This document shows positions 16,423 to 25,416 of a stretch of DNA of 64,000 nt, piece after piece; within the stretch, counting starts at the first letter, position 1; each line of letters begins with the position of its first letter. This stretch comes from Hyphomicrobiales bacterium (GTDB taxonomy: Bacteria > Pseudomonadota > Alphaproteobacteria > Rhizobiales > Beijerinckiaceae). The notes beneath the pieces are model-generated. The model was not told the DNA's origin. It saw only the letters and a program-made list of their open reading frames with translations, and made no database searches. The position numbers were made by a program, and so were the translations under genes. The stretch spans positions 115,097-179,096 of the forward strand of contig UCBZ01000034.1 in assembly GCA_900470775.1 (NCBI GenBank), written 5' to 3'.

Positions 16423-17943
16423 TCACGCATCCACATCGAAGCTGACGCCCTGCGCCAGCGGCAATGTCGTGCCGTAGTTGAGCGTATTCGTGGCGCGGCG
16501 CATATAGGCTTTCCAGGCATCGGAGCCGGCCTCGCGCCCGCCGCCGGTTTCCTTCTCGCCGCCGAAGGCCCCGCCGATTTCGGCGCCCGACGGGCCGATA
16601 TTGACGTTGGCGATGCCGCAATCAGATCCTTCCGCCGAAATGAAGGCCTCGGCTTCGCGCATGTCGAGCGTGAAGATCGAGGAGGACAGGCCGGCGCCGA
16701 CATCGTTCTGAATCGCGATGGCCTCGTCCAGCGTCTTGTAGGTCATCACATAGAGGATCGGCGCGAAGGTTTCGCGTGCGACCGGGCCGGTCTGCGCGGG
16801 CATCTCGACGATCGCGGGGCGGACATAGAAGCCCCCCGTTCCGACCGTCACGCGTTCGCCGCCATGGACGGTGCCGCCTGCGGCCTTGGCCTCCGACAGT
16901 GCCGCCTGCATGCCCTGATAGGCGGCTTCATCCACCAGCGGGCCGACCAGCACGCCCGCTTCGCGCGGATCGCCGATCTTCACGGAGCCGTAGACCTTGA
17001 TCAGCTTGGGGATCAGCGCGTCATAGACGCTCTCATGCACGATCAGGCGGCGCAACGTGGTGCAGCGCTGGCCGGCCGTGCCCATGGCCGCGAAGGCGAT
17101 GCCGCGCAGCGCGATGTCGAGATCGGCCGACGGCGCCACGATCGCGGCATTGTTGCCGCCGAGTTCGAGGATGGCCCGTGCGAAGCGGCTGGCGAGCTTC
17201 TGGCCGACCTCCTTGCCCATCCGGGTCGAGCCGGTGGCCGAGACGACCGGGACGCGATGATCGCTGACGAGAATGTCGCCGATCTCGCGGCCGCCGATCA
17301 GGATTTCGGAAAGACCGGCCGGCGCCTCGGGGCCGAAGCGCTTCATCGTCTTCTCGACGATCGCCTGCACGGCGATGCCGGTCAGCGGGGTCTTCTCGGA
17401 CGGCTTCCAGACGACGCTGTCGCCGCAGACAAAGGCCAGCGCCGCATTCCACGACCAGACCGCGACCGGGAAATTGAAGGCCGAGATCACGCCGCAGACG
17501 CCGAGCGGATGCCAGGTTTCCATCATCCGGTGGTTGGGACGCTCGGTCGCGATGGTCAGGCCGTAGAGCTGGCGCGACAGGCCGACCGCGAAGTCGCAGA
17601 TGTCGATCATTTCCTGGACTTCGCCCAAGCCTTCCGACGTCACCTTACCGGCTTCCAGCGTCACCAGCAGGCCGAGATCGTCCTTGGCAGCGCGCAGTTC
17701 CTCGCCGAGCAGGCGCACGAACTCGCCGCGGCGCGGCGCCGGAACCTTGCGCCAGAGCAGGAATGCCGACTGGGCGCGGCCGATGGCGGCCTCGGCCTCG
17801 GCCGCGCTGGTCTCTTTCAGCGTCGCGACGACCTCACCGGTGATCGGCGAGTGGGCGCTCATGCCCTTGGTGGAGAAGACGGCATCGCCGACGCCGAGAC
17901 GCTTGAGCAGCGCGAGCGCGTCCTGGGGAAGGGGAGAGGTCAT
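16423..17943 (-). CDS. amaB: L-aminoadipate-semialdehyde / piperideine-6-carboxylate dehydrogenase (ALDH7 type)
   Basis: This 506-residue aldehyde dehydrogenase belongs to the ALDH7A1 (antiquitin) group, which oxidises alpha-aminoadipate semialdehyde (in equilibrium with piperideine-6-carboxylate) to 2-aminoadipate. Diagnostic features are VISAFNFPVAVWSWNAALAF, the active-site context GTAGQRCTTLRRLIVHESVYD with catalytic cysteine, and the C-terminal GGAFGGEKETGGGREAGSDAWK. It heads a row with glutaryl-CoA dehydrogenase and a CoA-transferase, which fits lysine degradation through 2-aminoadipate to glutaryl-CoA. A LysR gene is divergent. The symbol is by analogy with the Pseudomonas lysine pathway. 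The ATG is at 17943. Confidence 0.88.
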   Translation of the reverse strand: MTSPLPQDALALLKRLGVGDAVFSTKGMSAHSPITGEVVATLKETSAAEAEAAIGRAQSAFLLWRKVPAPRRGEFVRLLGEELRAAKDDLGLLVTLEAGKVTSEGLGEVQEMIDICDFAVGLSRQLYGLTIATERPNHRMMETWHPLGVCGVISAFNFPVAVWSWNAALAFVCGDSVVWKPSEKTPLTGIAVQAIVEKTMKRFGPEAPAGLSEILIGGREIGDILVSDHRVPVVSATGSTRMGKEVGQKLASRFARAILELGGNNAAIVAPSADLDIALRGIAFAAMGTAGQRCTTLRRLIVHESVYDALIPKLIKVYGSVKIGDPREAGVLVGPLVDEAAYQGMQAALSEAKAAGGTVHGGERVTVGTGGFYVRPAIVEMPAQTGPVARETFAPILYVMTYKTLDEAIAIQNDVGAGLSSSIFTLDMREAEAFISAEGSDCGIANVNIGPSGAEIGGAFGGEKETGGGREAGSDAWKAYMRRATNTLNYGTTLPLAQGVSFDVDA

Positions 17944-17990
17944 GTGGCTTGGCCCTTAACGTGATGTGCTGTGAGGCTTCCCTTGCGCGC

Positions 17991-18098
17991 CGTCATCCCG
18001 GACAAGCAGCAAAGCCGCGGCGATCCGGGATCCATCATAGGGCGTGTCCTGCTCTATGATGGATCCCGGATCTCCGCTTCGCTACGTCCGGGATGACG
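17991..18098. repeat. Dispersed palindrome, CGTCATCCCGG family
   Basis: CGTCATCCCGGA and TCCGGGATGACG form perfect 12-bp terminal arms, with an inner GGGATCCATCATAG / CTATGATGGATCCC pair. It occupies the centre of the 251-bp divergent region between the ALDH7 gene and the LysR gene, so it lies within the ALDH7 promoter region. Confidence 0.88.
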
Positions 18099-18168
18099 GC
18101 GCGGCTTGAGAGCCACCGAATTCAGCGTGAACAATGCCCCCTTCCGCCGTGCTCCGGCAACCGATATG

Positions 18169-18188
18169 TTCTCACCACTTGATGAGAA
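18169..18188. promoter_or_regulatory. Inverted repeat TTCTCA-N8-TGAGAA, candidate LysR operator
   Basis: TTCTCA (18169-18174) and TGAGAA (18183-18188) are perfect inverted arms, 6 bp before the LysR ATG, and the right arm includes the likely ribosome site GAGAA. Occupancy would block the regulator's own translation start region, as expected of negative autoregulation. It is the best candidate operator of the lysine row. Confidence 0.45.
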
Positions 18189-18194
18189 TAAATC

Positions 18195-19109
18195 ATGGAT
18201 TTCGAGATCGTTCCCGGCCGGCTTTCGGTCCCGTCCCTGTCGGCGCTGGCGGCCTTCGAGGCCGCCGCGCGCCATGGCAGCTTCACGCGGGCGGCCGAGG
18301 AACTCAACCTGACGCAAGGCGCGATCAGCCGGCAGGTGGCGCATCTCGAGAAGGTTCTGGGTGTCGGGCTGTTCCAGCGCCTTCGCCAACGCGTCAGCCT
18401 GACGCCGGCGGGGGCAGCTTACGCGGCTGAGATCCGCGACGGGCTCTCGCGCCTGGCTGCCGCGACCGTCTCGACCATGGCGTTTCGCGGTGCGGCCGGC
18501 GTGCTCAACCTTGCCATTCTGCCGACCTTCGGCACGCGCTGGCTGATCCCGCGCCTGCCGCGTTTCACCGAGGCACATCCCGGCATCACCATCAATTTCG
18601 CGACGAAACTCGTGCCCTTCGACTTCGGCCGCGAGCAACTCGACGCCGCGATCCATTTCGGCGATCCGGTCTGGCCGGGTGCGCGGCTGCACCGGCTGAT
18701 GGGGGAGGAGATCGTGCCGGTCGCGGCCCCCTCGCTCGTCGCCCGCCTTGGCATGAACGAGCCGGCAGACATGCTGCGCGCGCCGCTGCTTCAGCAATCG
18801 ACAAGGCCGCGCGCCTGGGCAGACTGGCTGGAGCAGCAGGGGCTGCCGCCGCAGCGGGCGCTGATGGGGCCGCGTTTTGAGCAGTTCGCCATGGTCTCGC
18901 AGGCCGCCGTCGCCGGCTTGGGCCTCGCCATCGTGCCGCGCTTCCTCATCGAGGAGGAGTTGCGCTCCGGCTCGCTGATCATCCCCTTCGACCGGCCGGT
19001 CACAGGCTCCGAAGGGTATTATCTGGTCTATCCCGAAACCCGCGCCGAGCTTCCTGCGGTGATCGCCTTTCGTGACTGGCTGCTCGGCGAGTGCGCTGCG
19101 GCAAACTGA
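18195..19109 (+). CDS. LysR-family transcriptional regulator, GcvA-like
   Basis: This is a 304-residue LysR regulator of the GcvA/DsdC-like group. It begins PSLSALAAFEAAARHGSFTRAAEELNLTQGAISRQVAHLE (cited in part), with the helix-turn-helix, then has NLAILPTFGTRWLIPRLPRF, the typical start of the effector domain. The ATG at 18195 is supported by GAGAA upstream. It is divergent from the ALDH7-gcdH-CoA-transferase row and directly upstream of an FAD oxidoreductase on its own strand, so it probably controls one or both. Related regulators next to gcdH often sense glutarate or related acids; that is inference. Confidence 0.88.
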   Translation: MDFEIVPGRLSVPSLSALAAFEAAARHGSFTRAAEELNLTQGAISRQVAHLEKVLGVGLFQRLRQRVSLTPAGAAYAAEIRDGLSRLAAATVSTMAFRGAAGVLNLAILPTFGTRWLIPRLPRFTEAHPGITINFATKLVPFDFGREQLDAAIHFGDPVWPGARLHRLMGEEIVPVAAPSLVARLGMNEPADMLRAPLLQQSTRPRAWADWLEQQGLPPQRALMGPRFEQFAMVSQAAVAGLGLAIVPRFLIEEELRSGSLIIPFDRPVTGSEGYYLVYPETRAELPAVIAFRDWLLGECAAAN

Positions 19110-19199
19110 CTCGACAAGCGCGTCACGGCGCGCCAATCATGCGTGGAGTTCACTAACCGGGATCGCGGAGCGCACCCGGCTCATGCCCCGGGATCCGCC

Positions 19200-20423
19200 A
19201 TGCCGTCTTCCACCGAAAGCGCCGATGTCGTCATTTGCGGAGGCGGCGCCATCGGCTCCTCCGTCGCTTATCACCTCGCGGCCGATCCCGGCTTCACGGG
19301 CAAGGTCGTCGTGGTCGAGAAGGACCCGACCTATCGCTATGCTGCCTCGGCGCTCTCGGCGGCCTCGATCCGCCAGCAATATTCCAGCGCGGTGAACATC
19401 CGTATCTCGCTGCACGGCATCGACTTCATGCGCAACATCGGCAGTCATCTCGCGGTCGATGGCGAGGCTCCCGTCATCGATCTGCACGAAGGCGGATACC
19501 TCTATCTCGCCGGCCACGAGAGCGCTCCGGTGCTCGCCGCGAACCAGGCTTTACAGGCTGCCGAAGGCGCCGATATTGCGCTTTATGCTGCACCCATGCT
19601 GCGCAGCAAATTCCCCTGGATGAACGTCGATGATCTCGCCTGCGGGACCTTCGGTGTCAGCGGCGAGGGCTGGTTCGACGGCTGGGGCGTGTTGCAAGCC
19701 TTTCGCAAGAAGGCGCGGTCGCTCGGCGTCGAATACCGCCAGGGCGAGGTCATCAGATATGTCGTCGAGGCCGGCCGCGTCACCGGCGTTGAACTGTCCG
19801 ATGGCAGCCGCATCGCCTGCGGCGCCGCGGTCAATGCCTCGGGCACCCATGGCGCCAGGCTCGCGGCCACGGCCGGCATCGCGATCCCGGTGCGGTCGAT
19901 GAAGCGCTATGTCTTCTCCTTCCTCTGCAAAAGCGAGGTCGAGAACTGTCCGCTGCTGATCGACCGCACTGGCGTCTGGTGCAGGCCGGAGGGCAAGCGC
20001 GGCAACGACGGCCAACTCTTCATCGGCAGCTGCTCGCCGCTCAGCGCCGAGCAGGATGAGGAATGGATCGAGACCGACCCGTCCGTCGAGGATGTCGACT
20101 GGGGTTTCTTCGAGGAAACGGTCTGGCCGGCGCTGGCGCACCGCATCCCCGCCTTCGAGCAGATCAAGCCGGGCCGGGCCTGGGCCGGGCCCTACGACAT
20201 GAATGAACTCGACCACAACGCTATCATTGGTCCAGCCGTCGGCATGGCCGGGCTCTACCTTGCTAACGGCTTCTCCGGGCACGGTCTGCAGCAGGCGCCG
20301 GCGGTGGGGCGCGGGCTCGCCGAGCACATCGTGCTGGGCCGCTATCGCACGCTCGATCTCGCCGATCTCGGCCATGAGCGTATCCTGGCCGGCCGGCCCC
20401 TGCTGGAGACCAACATCATCTGA
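19200..20423 (+). CDS. FAD-dependent amine/amino-acid oxidoreductase (DAO family, FOXRED1-like)
   Basis: This 407-residue flavoprotein has the N-terminal dinucleotide fold ADVVICGGGAIGSSVAYHLA, the segment YAASALSAASIRQQYSSAVNIRIS that typifies FOXRED1/sarcosine-oxidase-like members, and the C-terminal GLYLANGFSGHGLQQAPAVGRGLAEHI flavin motif. Enzymes of this class oxidise secondary amines or amino acids. Its position behind the LysR gene and near the ALDH7 gene raises the possibility of an L-pipecolate or similar lysine-derived substrate, as with amaA-amaB in Pseudomonas, but this is not shown by the sequence. I start at ATG 19200 because the upstream in-frame GTG at 19143 adds unrelated residues. 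Confidence 0.8.
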   Translation: MPSSTESADVVICGGGAIGSSVAYHLAADPGFTGKVVVVEKDPTYRYAASALSAASIRQQYSSAVNIRISLHGIDFMRNIGSHLAVDGEAPVIDLHEGGYLYLAGHESAPVLAANQALQAAEGADIALYAAPMLRSKFPWMNVDDLACGTFGVSGEGWFDGWGVLQAFRKKARSLGVEYRQGEVIRYVVEAGRVTGVELSDGSRIACGAAVNASGTHGARLAATAGIAIPVRSMKRYVFSFLCKSEVENCPLLIDRTGVWCRPEGKRGNDGQLFIGSCSPLSAEQDEEWIETDPSVEDVDWGFFEETVWPALAHRIPAFEQIKPGRAWAGPYDMNELDHNAIIGPAVGMAGLYLANGFSGHGLQQAPAVGRGLAEHIVLGRYRTLDLADLGHERILAGRPLLETNII

Positions 20424-20517
20424 CGGAACGGCTGCGGAAAGCGTCGTCCCGCGCCTTCTGCTGCTTGTCTGCTGGAGGTCCGTCGCCCGGTCGGCTGTTT
20501 GCCCGGCCGGCCCGGCT

Positions 20518-21297
20518 TCAGGCCTGCCGCCCCGTGGCTGTCAGGATCAAGTCGCTGATTTCCGTAAAATGAGAGATCAGCGCCAGGTGGCTGCCCTTCA
20601 CCTCGATGGTTTTGGCGCCCATGCGCTTGGCCATGAACCGTTGGAGATCGGGGTCGATCGTGCGGTCCTCGGTCGAGACGGCATAGAAACTGGGCTTCGA
20701 CCGCCAGGCGGCCTGCGTGGTCTTCCCGGCGAGCAGCGCCCTGTTGAAAGGCTGTTGCACGGCATGGAGTATCCTGGCTTTCGCGGCCGGAATGTCCCCG
20801 GCGAAGTCGCGCAGGAAGGCTTCCTCCGAGAGCCGACCCTCGTCGCCGTCGAACAGAATGCCGGCTGTCGCCGGCGGCGTCGGGAAGGTCTTGGCCAGCG
20901 CCGTGTAGTCCTCCCCTGCATCCGGAGCGCGTGCGGCCACATAGACCAGCGCCGAGACGTTGGGGTGCATGCCGGCCTGCGTGACGATCATGCCGGAGAA
21001 GGAATGCCCGACGAGGACAGTAGGCCCGTCCTGCCGCACCAGAACGCGCTCGGTCGTGGCGACGCTCTCGGCGAGGGTCGTCAGCGGGTTCTGCACCGAC
21101 GTGACATTGAGTCCGGCAGCCTGCAGCTGGCCGATCACGTCAATCCAGCAGGAGCCGTCGGCGAACAGCCCATGGACAAGGACCACATTGCGGATGGTGG
21201 ACGAAACGGCCTGCGCCTGCAAACTCCGGCCTGACATCAGGGAGGCGGCCGCGCCAGCGGCCAGCGTCGCGGTGAAACTGCGTCTGTCGATCGCCAT
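20518..21297 (-). CDS. Alpha/beta hydrolase with Tat signal
   Basis: This 259-residue hydrolase is probably exported folded through Tat, since it begins MAIDRRSFTATLAAGAAASLMSG with a twin-arginine motif. The mature part starts IRNVVLVHGLFADGSCW (oxyanion-hole HG), the nucleophile elbow is VLVGHSFSGMIV with serine, and the histidine is in KGSHLALISHFTEI. This is the pattern of small salicylate-esterase/EstC-like hydrolases of 230-260 residues. No neighbour suggests a substrate; the DinB gene is divergent. Confidence 0.85.
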   Translation of the reverse strand: MAIDRRSFTATLAAGAAASLMSGRSLQAQAVSSTIRNVVLVHGLFADGSCWIDVIGQLQAAGLNVTSVQNPLTTLAESVATTERVLVRQDGPTVLVGHSFSGMIVTQAGMHPNVSALVYVAARAPDAGEDYTALAKTFPTPPATAGILFDGDEGRLSEEAFLRDFAGDIPAAKARILHAVQQPFNRALLAGKTTQAAWRSKPSFYAVSTEDRTIDPDLQRFMAKRMGAKTIEVKGSHLALISHFTEISDLILTATGRQA

Positions 21298-21453
21298 GGC
21301 AATTCTCGCTGCTGCTTGGGTTTCGATAAGCCATTATAGGTGTAGGGGCTGGTTCTGGCGATCATGCTTGGATATGGCGCCGTCATCTATCGGCGTTATA
21401 GATCGCCGCAGGCTTCCCTCGCCGGAGGTCGATGCCACCAGACGGAGCCGCGC

Positions 21454-21960
21454 GTGATCGATCCCGCCTTCGCCAGCACCATGGCACGCTACAATGCCTG
21501 GCAAAACGACAGCCTCTACACGGCCGCCGCGACGCTCGACGATACCGCGCGACGACAGGATCGCGGCGCCTTTTTCAAGTCGATCCACGGCACGCTTTGC
21601 CATCTGCTTTGGGCCGACAGGATGTGGCTCTCGCGCTTCGCCGGCACGCCGAAGCCGACGGTTCCGGGCAGCGAGTCGGCCCGGATGATCGAGGAATGGT
21701 CGGAACTCCGTTCCGAGCGGCGGGGCACCGATGCGCTGATCGGCGAATGGGCCGCGGTGCTCTCGCCGGACTGGCTCGCCGGCGACCTGACCTGGGTTTC
21801 GGGCATCTCGCGCCGCGAACTGACCAAGCCGAAAGCCCTGCTCGTCGCTCACATGTTCAACCACCAGACCCATCATCGCGGGCAGGTCCATGCCATGCTG
21901 ACGGCGGCCGGCGCCAAGCCGGAGGACACCGACCTGATGCTGGTCGACGCGGTGCGCTGA
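21454..21960 (+). CDS. DinB/YfiT-like family protein
   Basis: The 168-residue protein has the four-helix DinB fold with a putative metal site made of three histidines: one in FKSIHGTLCHLLWADRMW and two in HMFNHQTHHRGQVHAML. The best start is GTG 21454 with GGAG six bases upstream, giving MIDPAFASTMARYNAWQN; the longer frame from 21364 does not resemble the family. Relatives include thiol-S-transferases using bacillithiol or mycothiol, and others of unknown role. Expressed alone, it lies between two minus-strand genes. Confidence 0.85.
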   Translation: MIDPAFASTMARYNAWQNDSLYTAAATLDDTARRQDRGAFFKSIHGTLCHLLWADRMWLSRFAGTPKPTVPGSESARMIEEWSELRSERRGTDALIGEWAAVLSPDWLAGDLTWVSGISRRELTKPKALLVAHMFNHQTHHRGQVHAMLTAAGAKPEDTDLMLVDAVR

Positions 21961-22028
21961 ACCGCACTGAGGGCTGGTCAGGTCGAAACGACCGGCTGCT
22001 GGTTGGCGCGTCTCGAACGGCCCCCGGC

Positions 22029-22520
22029 CTAAGCAGTCGCTCGGTCCTCGTCCTCCTTCCCGTCCGCGCGGTCCGGCGGCACGGCGGCCGTTACGTTCTG
22101 GCTGAGCTTCTGGAACAGGCCGAGCCCGACCAGCGCCGTCACCGCGAGGAAGACCAGCAGGCCGGGATAGATGATGTTCCCCATTGTCTCGCGCGAGGTC
22201 TTGGCGATCAGCACGAGCGATTCCAGGCTCAGCGCCACGATCATGATCGTCATGAACTTGGTCAGCGAGCCCCGCGCCTCGGCCGGGCGACGCAGTTCGC
22301 GGTCGGCGACGACCTCCTCCTCGAACAGGAACTTGCCGACATCGGCGACCGCGACCGCGATGATGATCAGGCCGATGCCGTCCAGCATCGTTTCCAGCGC
22401 GTTCTCGCCGGTCCAGTAGCCGGTCGTCGTGCGCCAGACCGCGACGCCGATCAGCAGCACCGCCGCCGCCATCAGCGAAAACGCGATTACCGAGTAGAGA
22501 ATGCGGCTGAACAGAAGCAT
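22029..22520 (-). CDS. Four-helix inner-membrane protein of unknown function
   Basis: This 163-residue protein has four hydrophobic segments (about 5-30, 50-68, 92-112 and 118-140), with charged stretches between segments 2 and 3 (KFLFEEEVVADRELRRPAEARGS) and at the acidic C-terminus (PDRADGKEDEDRA). I do not recognise a named family with certainty. The start is set at ATG 22520, eight bases after a run of G residues; the TTG at 22535 is less likely. It is divergent from the LysE gene. Confidence 0.7.
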   Translation of the reverse strand: MLLFSRILYSVIAFSLMAAAVLLIGVAVWRTTTGYWTGENALETMLDGIGLIIIAVAVADVGKFLFEEEVVADRELRRPAEARGSLTKFMTIMIVALSLESLVLIAKTSRETMGNIIYPGLLVFLAVTALVGLGLFQKLSQNVTAAVPPDRADGKEDEDRATA

Positions 22521-22686
22521 CGAGAATCCCCCCAATCCCGGAATCCGGGTAAAATGGGCAACGGGCCTGAGGCGGTGTGGTTCCCCTGCGGAGCCACGCA
22601 GGCGCTGCCGGGAGAGCCGCCATGCCGACGTGGCAATTGTGCGCAGCGAAGCCGTCTGCGAAGCGTGGTGCGTTCAGGAGCCAGCC

Positions 22687-23319
22687 ATGCCCGATACCGC
22701 ACACCTCGCCGCCTTCGCCTTGATCTGCCTGGGCATGGTGATCACGCCCGGCCCCAACATGATCTATCTGATCTCGCGGTCGATCGCGCAGGGGCGCATC
22801 GCCGGGCTGATCTCGCTGGGCGGCGTCGCGCTCGGCTTTTTCGTCTACATGCTGAGCGCTGCCTTTGGTATCACGGCGCTGCTCTTCGCGGTGCCTTACG
22901 CCTATGACGCACTGCGCATCGGCGGCGCGCTCTACCTGTTCTGGTTGGCCTGGCAGGCTGTGCGGCCGGGCGGTAACTCGCCCTTCCATGTCCGCAACCT
23001 GCCCTTCGATCGTCCGCGCAAGCTCTTCGTCATGGGCTTCGTCACGAGCCTGCTCAACCCCAAGATCGCCATGCTCTATCTGGCGCTGCTGCCGCAATTC
23101 ATCGATCCGGTGGCCGGCAGCGTGCTCGGGCAGTCGCTGGCACTGGGCTCGATCCAGATCGTGATCAGCCTGAGCGTCAACGCGATGATCGCCTGCGCTG
23201 CCGGATCGATCGCGCTGTTCCTGCGCGAGCGGCCGGCCTGGTCGCTGGCTCAGCGCTGGCTGATGGGCACCATGCTCGGCGGCTTCGCGATCAAGATGGC
23301 GACCGAGGCGCAGCGCTAG
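22687..23319 (+). CDS. LysE/RhtB family amino-acid exporter
   Basis: This 210-residue inner-membrane protein has six hydrophobic segments and the family N-terminus AFALICLGMVITPGPNMIYLISRSIAQGR, including the conserved TPGPN. The central GFVTSLLNPKIAMLYLALLPQFI is also typical. Proteins of this family export amino acids or homoserine lactones; the cargo is unknown. ATG 22687 has GGAG nearby. It is followed 13 bp later by the chromate transporter pair on the same strand, so the three may be one transcript. Confidence 0.92.
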   Translation: MPDTAHLAAFALICLGMVITPGPNMIYLISRSIAQGRIAGLISLGGVALGFFVYMLSAAFGITALLFAVPYAYDALRIGGALYLFWLAWQAVRPGGNSPFHVRNLPFDRPRKLFVMGFVTSLLNPKIAMLYLALLPQFIDPVAGSVLGQSLALGSIQIVISLSVNAMIACAAGSIALFLRERPAWSLAQRWLMGTMLGGFAIKMATEAQR

Positions 23320-23332
23320 TCCGGCCGCCGCG

Positions 23333-23902
23333 ATGGCACAGCCTGAACCGCCTGAAAGCGTCGTGCACGCGCCGGGCCTGGCCGAGCTGTTCAGCGGCTT
23401 CCTCAAGATTGGGCTGATGGGCTTCGGCGGCGTCGGCCCGATCGCCCGGCACGTCATCGTCACCGAGCGCCGCTGGCTCGACGATCGCGATTATGCGCGA
23501 CTGCTCGGTGTCTGCCAGGCCTTGCCAGGCGCCAACACCGTCAACGCCGCCGTCATGATCGGAGATCGCTACCGGGGCGCGGCCGGCGCCCTGACCTGTG
23601 TCGTCGCTCTGATGGCCGCGCCGCTGCTCTGCCTCGTCGCGCTCGCCACGCTCTACGATGCGGTCGCCGACAAGCCCTGGGCGCAGGTGGCGCTGACCGG
23701 CGCGGCCGCAAGCGCTGCTGGCCTGATCACCGGCACGGCGGCGCGGCTGCTCACCCGCGCCGAATTGGCGATCTGGGGCTGGGCTCTGGCCGGCGCGGCC
23801 TTCCTGGCGGTCGGGGTCTTCCGCCAGCCGCTGCTGACGACGCTGCTCGTGCTGATCCCGGTTGCCATCGTCGCCGCGACACTAGCCGCGAGGCGTCGCT
23901 GA
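23333..23902 (+). CDS. chrA: Chromate transporter, N-terminal half protein (short-chain CHR)
   Basis: The 189-residue protein is one CHR domain. It contains FLKIGLMGFGGVGPIARHVIVTERRWLDDRDYARLLGVCQALPGANTVN (cited in part), where the GFGG and LPGxN motifs of ChrA are clear. Several hydrophobic helices follow. In short-chain CHR systems two such genes encode the two halves of the transporter, which here are this gene and the next one. Chromate efflux is the known role of the long forms; the short pairs may carry other anions. The stop codon overlaps the next ATG by one base (TGATG). Confidence 0.85.
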   Translation: MAQPEPPESVVHAPGLAELFSGFLKIGLMGFGGVGPIARHVIVTERRWLDDRDYARLLGVCQALPGANTVNAAVMIGDRYRGAAGALTCVVALMAAPLLCLVALATLYDAVADKPWAQVALTGAAASAAGLITGTAARLLTRAELAIWGWALAGAAFLAVGVFRQPLLTTLLVLIPVAIVAATLAARRR

Positions 23903-24441
23903 TGGAGCGCGGCGTTCTCGGCCAGATCGTTGTGCTGTTCGGCACCCTGTCGCTGATCGCGGTCGGCGGTGCCAATGTGCTGGTGCCGGAAATCCATCGC
24001 CAGGCCGTCGGTGTCATGGGCTGGATGGACGACGCGACCTTCGCGCGGCTGCTGGCGATCGTTCAGACGGCGCCGGGACCCAATGTCATGCTCGCCAGCA
24101 TCATCGGCTGGCATGTCGCGGGTCTGCCCGGGCTCGTCGTGGCGACGATCGCGATCCTGCTGCCCTCCTCGCTGATCGCCTTTATCTGCAGCCGCGGGCT
24201 GGCGCGCTTCTCGGATCGCTCGGCGGTTAAGATCATGACGGTTGCGCTGGTGCCGATCGCGCTCGGGCTGATGCTGGCGAGCGGCCTGGTCGCCACGATC
24301 GCGGCTGCAGCGGGCCTGCTCGGCTTCGCCATCACCGCCGCGACGATGCTCATGACCCTGCGCACCAGCCTCAATCCGCTGGTCTCGATGCTGGCCGGAA
24401 CGCTGGTCTATCTCGCTGCCTGGCTGCTCGGCTTCGTTTGA
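23902..24441 (+). CDS. Chromate transporter, C-terminal half protein (short-chain CHR)
   Basis: This 179-residue protein is the second CHR domain of the pair, with SLIAVGGANVLVPEIHRQAVGVMGWMDDATFARLLAIVQTAPGPNVM (cited in part) and the conserved APGPN motif. It starts at ATG 23902 inside the stop of the first half, so equal expression is likely. It ends 7 bp before the convergent oxyR stop. The two domains show the expected opposite-orientation duplication of the CHR family. Function is inferred as for the first half. Confidence 0.85.
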   Translation: MERGVLGQIVVLFGTLSLIAVGGANVLVPEIHRQAVGVMGWMDDATFARLLAIVQTAPGPNVMLASIIGWHVAGLPGLVVATIAILLPSSLIAFICSRGLARFSDRSAVKIMTVALVPIALGLMLASGLVATIAAAAGLLGFAITAATMLMTLRTSLNPLVSMLAGTLVYLAAWLLGFV

Positions 24442-24448
24442 AACGCCC

Positions 24449-25396
24449 TCATCGGGCCGGCGGCAGGGCGATGACGTCGGCGCGCGCGGCGGAGGGCGCC
24501 CCCGCTCCCCGGCCGACCTCGGCCAAGACTGCGCCCAGCGCCTCGAAATCCTGCCGCCGCGGCGAACTGCGCCGCCAGACTAGTCCGATGGCGCGGCTCG
24601 GACCCGGTGCGGCAAAGGCAAGCAACGTCACCGGCATCTCCGGCCTGAGTTCGATCGGCAGCGCCATCGCCGGCATCAGCGTCGTGCCGAAGCCGTTGGC
24701 AACCATCTGCATGATGGTCGAGAGGCTCGACGCGCCATATTGCCGGCGCGAGCCGCTGCGCGCCGGGCCGCAGAAGGAAAGCGCCTGGTCGCGCAGGCAA
24801 TGGCCTTCCTCGAGCAGCAGCAGATTGTCGCCCGACAGCGCCTGCTCCGGCGTGAAGCCCGCGCCCTTCGGGCCAGCATCGGAGGGCATCACCAGCAGGA
24901 ACGGGTCGTCGAAGAGCGGCAGCGTCTCGAGCCCGCTGCGGTCGACCGGCAGCGACATCAGCGCGACGTCCAGTTGTCCGTCTACCAGCTCATCGAGCAG
25001 CGTGTTGGTCTGCGATTCCCGCAGGCGCAGCGCGAGCGCAGGGTGGCGCCGCTGCAGCATCGGCAGAGCGGCTGGCAGCAGATAGGGCGCGATCGAGGGA
25101 ATCACGCCGAGGTCGAGATCGCCGCTGAGCAGGTTCGGCCGATGCCGCGCATGGTCGACGAGGTCGCTCGCTTCCAGCAGGATGCGCCGGGCCCGCTCGG
25201 CGATTTCGCGACCCGTTTCGGTGAGCGCGATGGCGCCGCGCTGGCGCTCGACGAGCTGGCAGTCGAGCTGTGCTTCGAGCTCCTGGATCTGCAGCGACAG
25301 CGCCGGCTGGCTGACATGGCACTCCTGCGCCGCCCGCCCGAAATGCCGGTGCCGGGCCACGGCGGAGAAATAGCGCAGCTGCTTCAAGGTGATCAT
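24449..25396 (-). CDS. oxyR: Hydrogen-peroxide-sensing regulator OxyR
   Basis: This 315-residue LysR-type protein has the redox cysteines of OxyR. C200 and C209 stand in [18 protein letters not shown], nine positions apart, matching C199 and C208 of the E. coli protein. The DNA-binding domain is [41 protein letters not shown] (cited in part). Oxidation to the disulfide turns the protein into an activator of peroxide defence. The divergent neighbour is catalase, which confirms the role. The C-terminal 20 residues are Ala/Pro-rich and extend beyond the usual length. Confidence 0.95.
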   Translation of the reverse strand: MITLKQLRYFSAVARHRHFGRAAQECHVSQPALSLQIQELEAQLDCQLVERQRGAIALTETGREIAERARRILLEASDLVDHARHRPNLLSGDLDLGVIPSIAPYLLPAALPMLQRRHPALALRLRESQTNTLLDELVDGQLDVALMSLPVDRSGLETLPLFDDPFLLVMPSDAGPKGAGFTPEQALSGDNLLLLEEGHCLRDQALSFCGPARSGSRRQYGASSLSTIMQMVANGFGTTLMPAMALPIELRPEMPVTLLAFAAPGPSRAIGLVWRRSSPRRQDFEALGAVLAEVGRGAGAPSAARADVIALPPAR

Positions 25397-25404
25397 GTCG
25401 ATTT

Positions 25405-25416
25405 GATAAACTTATC
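25405..25416. promoter_or_regulatory. Palindrome GATAA-AC-TTATC, candidate OxyR site
   Basis: GATAAACTTATC stands 8 bp upstream of the oxyR ATG, in the 129-bp region shared with katA. OxyR binds AT-rich ATAG/CTAT-type inverted half sites, and this is the only clear one in the region. It would serve autoregulation and activation of katA. Confidence 0.45.

Noticed and set aside
21334..23463. 709-codon open frame on the minus strand across several genes
   Set aside because: It runs through the DinB gene, a membrane-protein gene and the LysE gene, each with clear family motifs; it has no recognisable product.
23333..24441. Frameshifted single chromate transporter
   Set aside because: The two halves each start with their own ATG and have complete CHR motifs with TGATG coupling, the normal form of short-chain CHR pairs.
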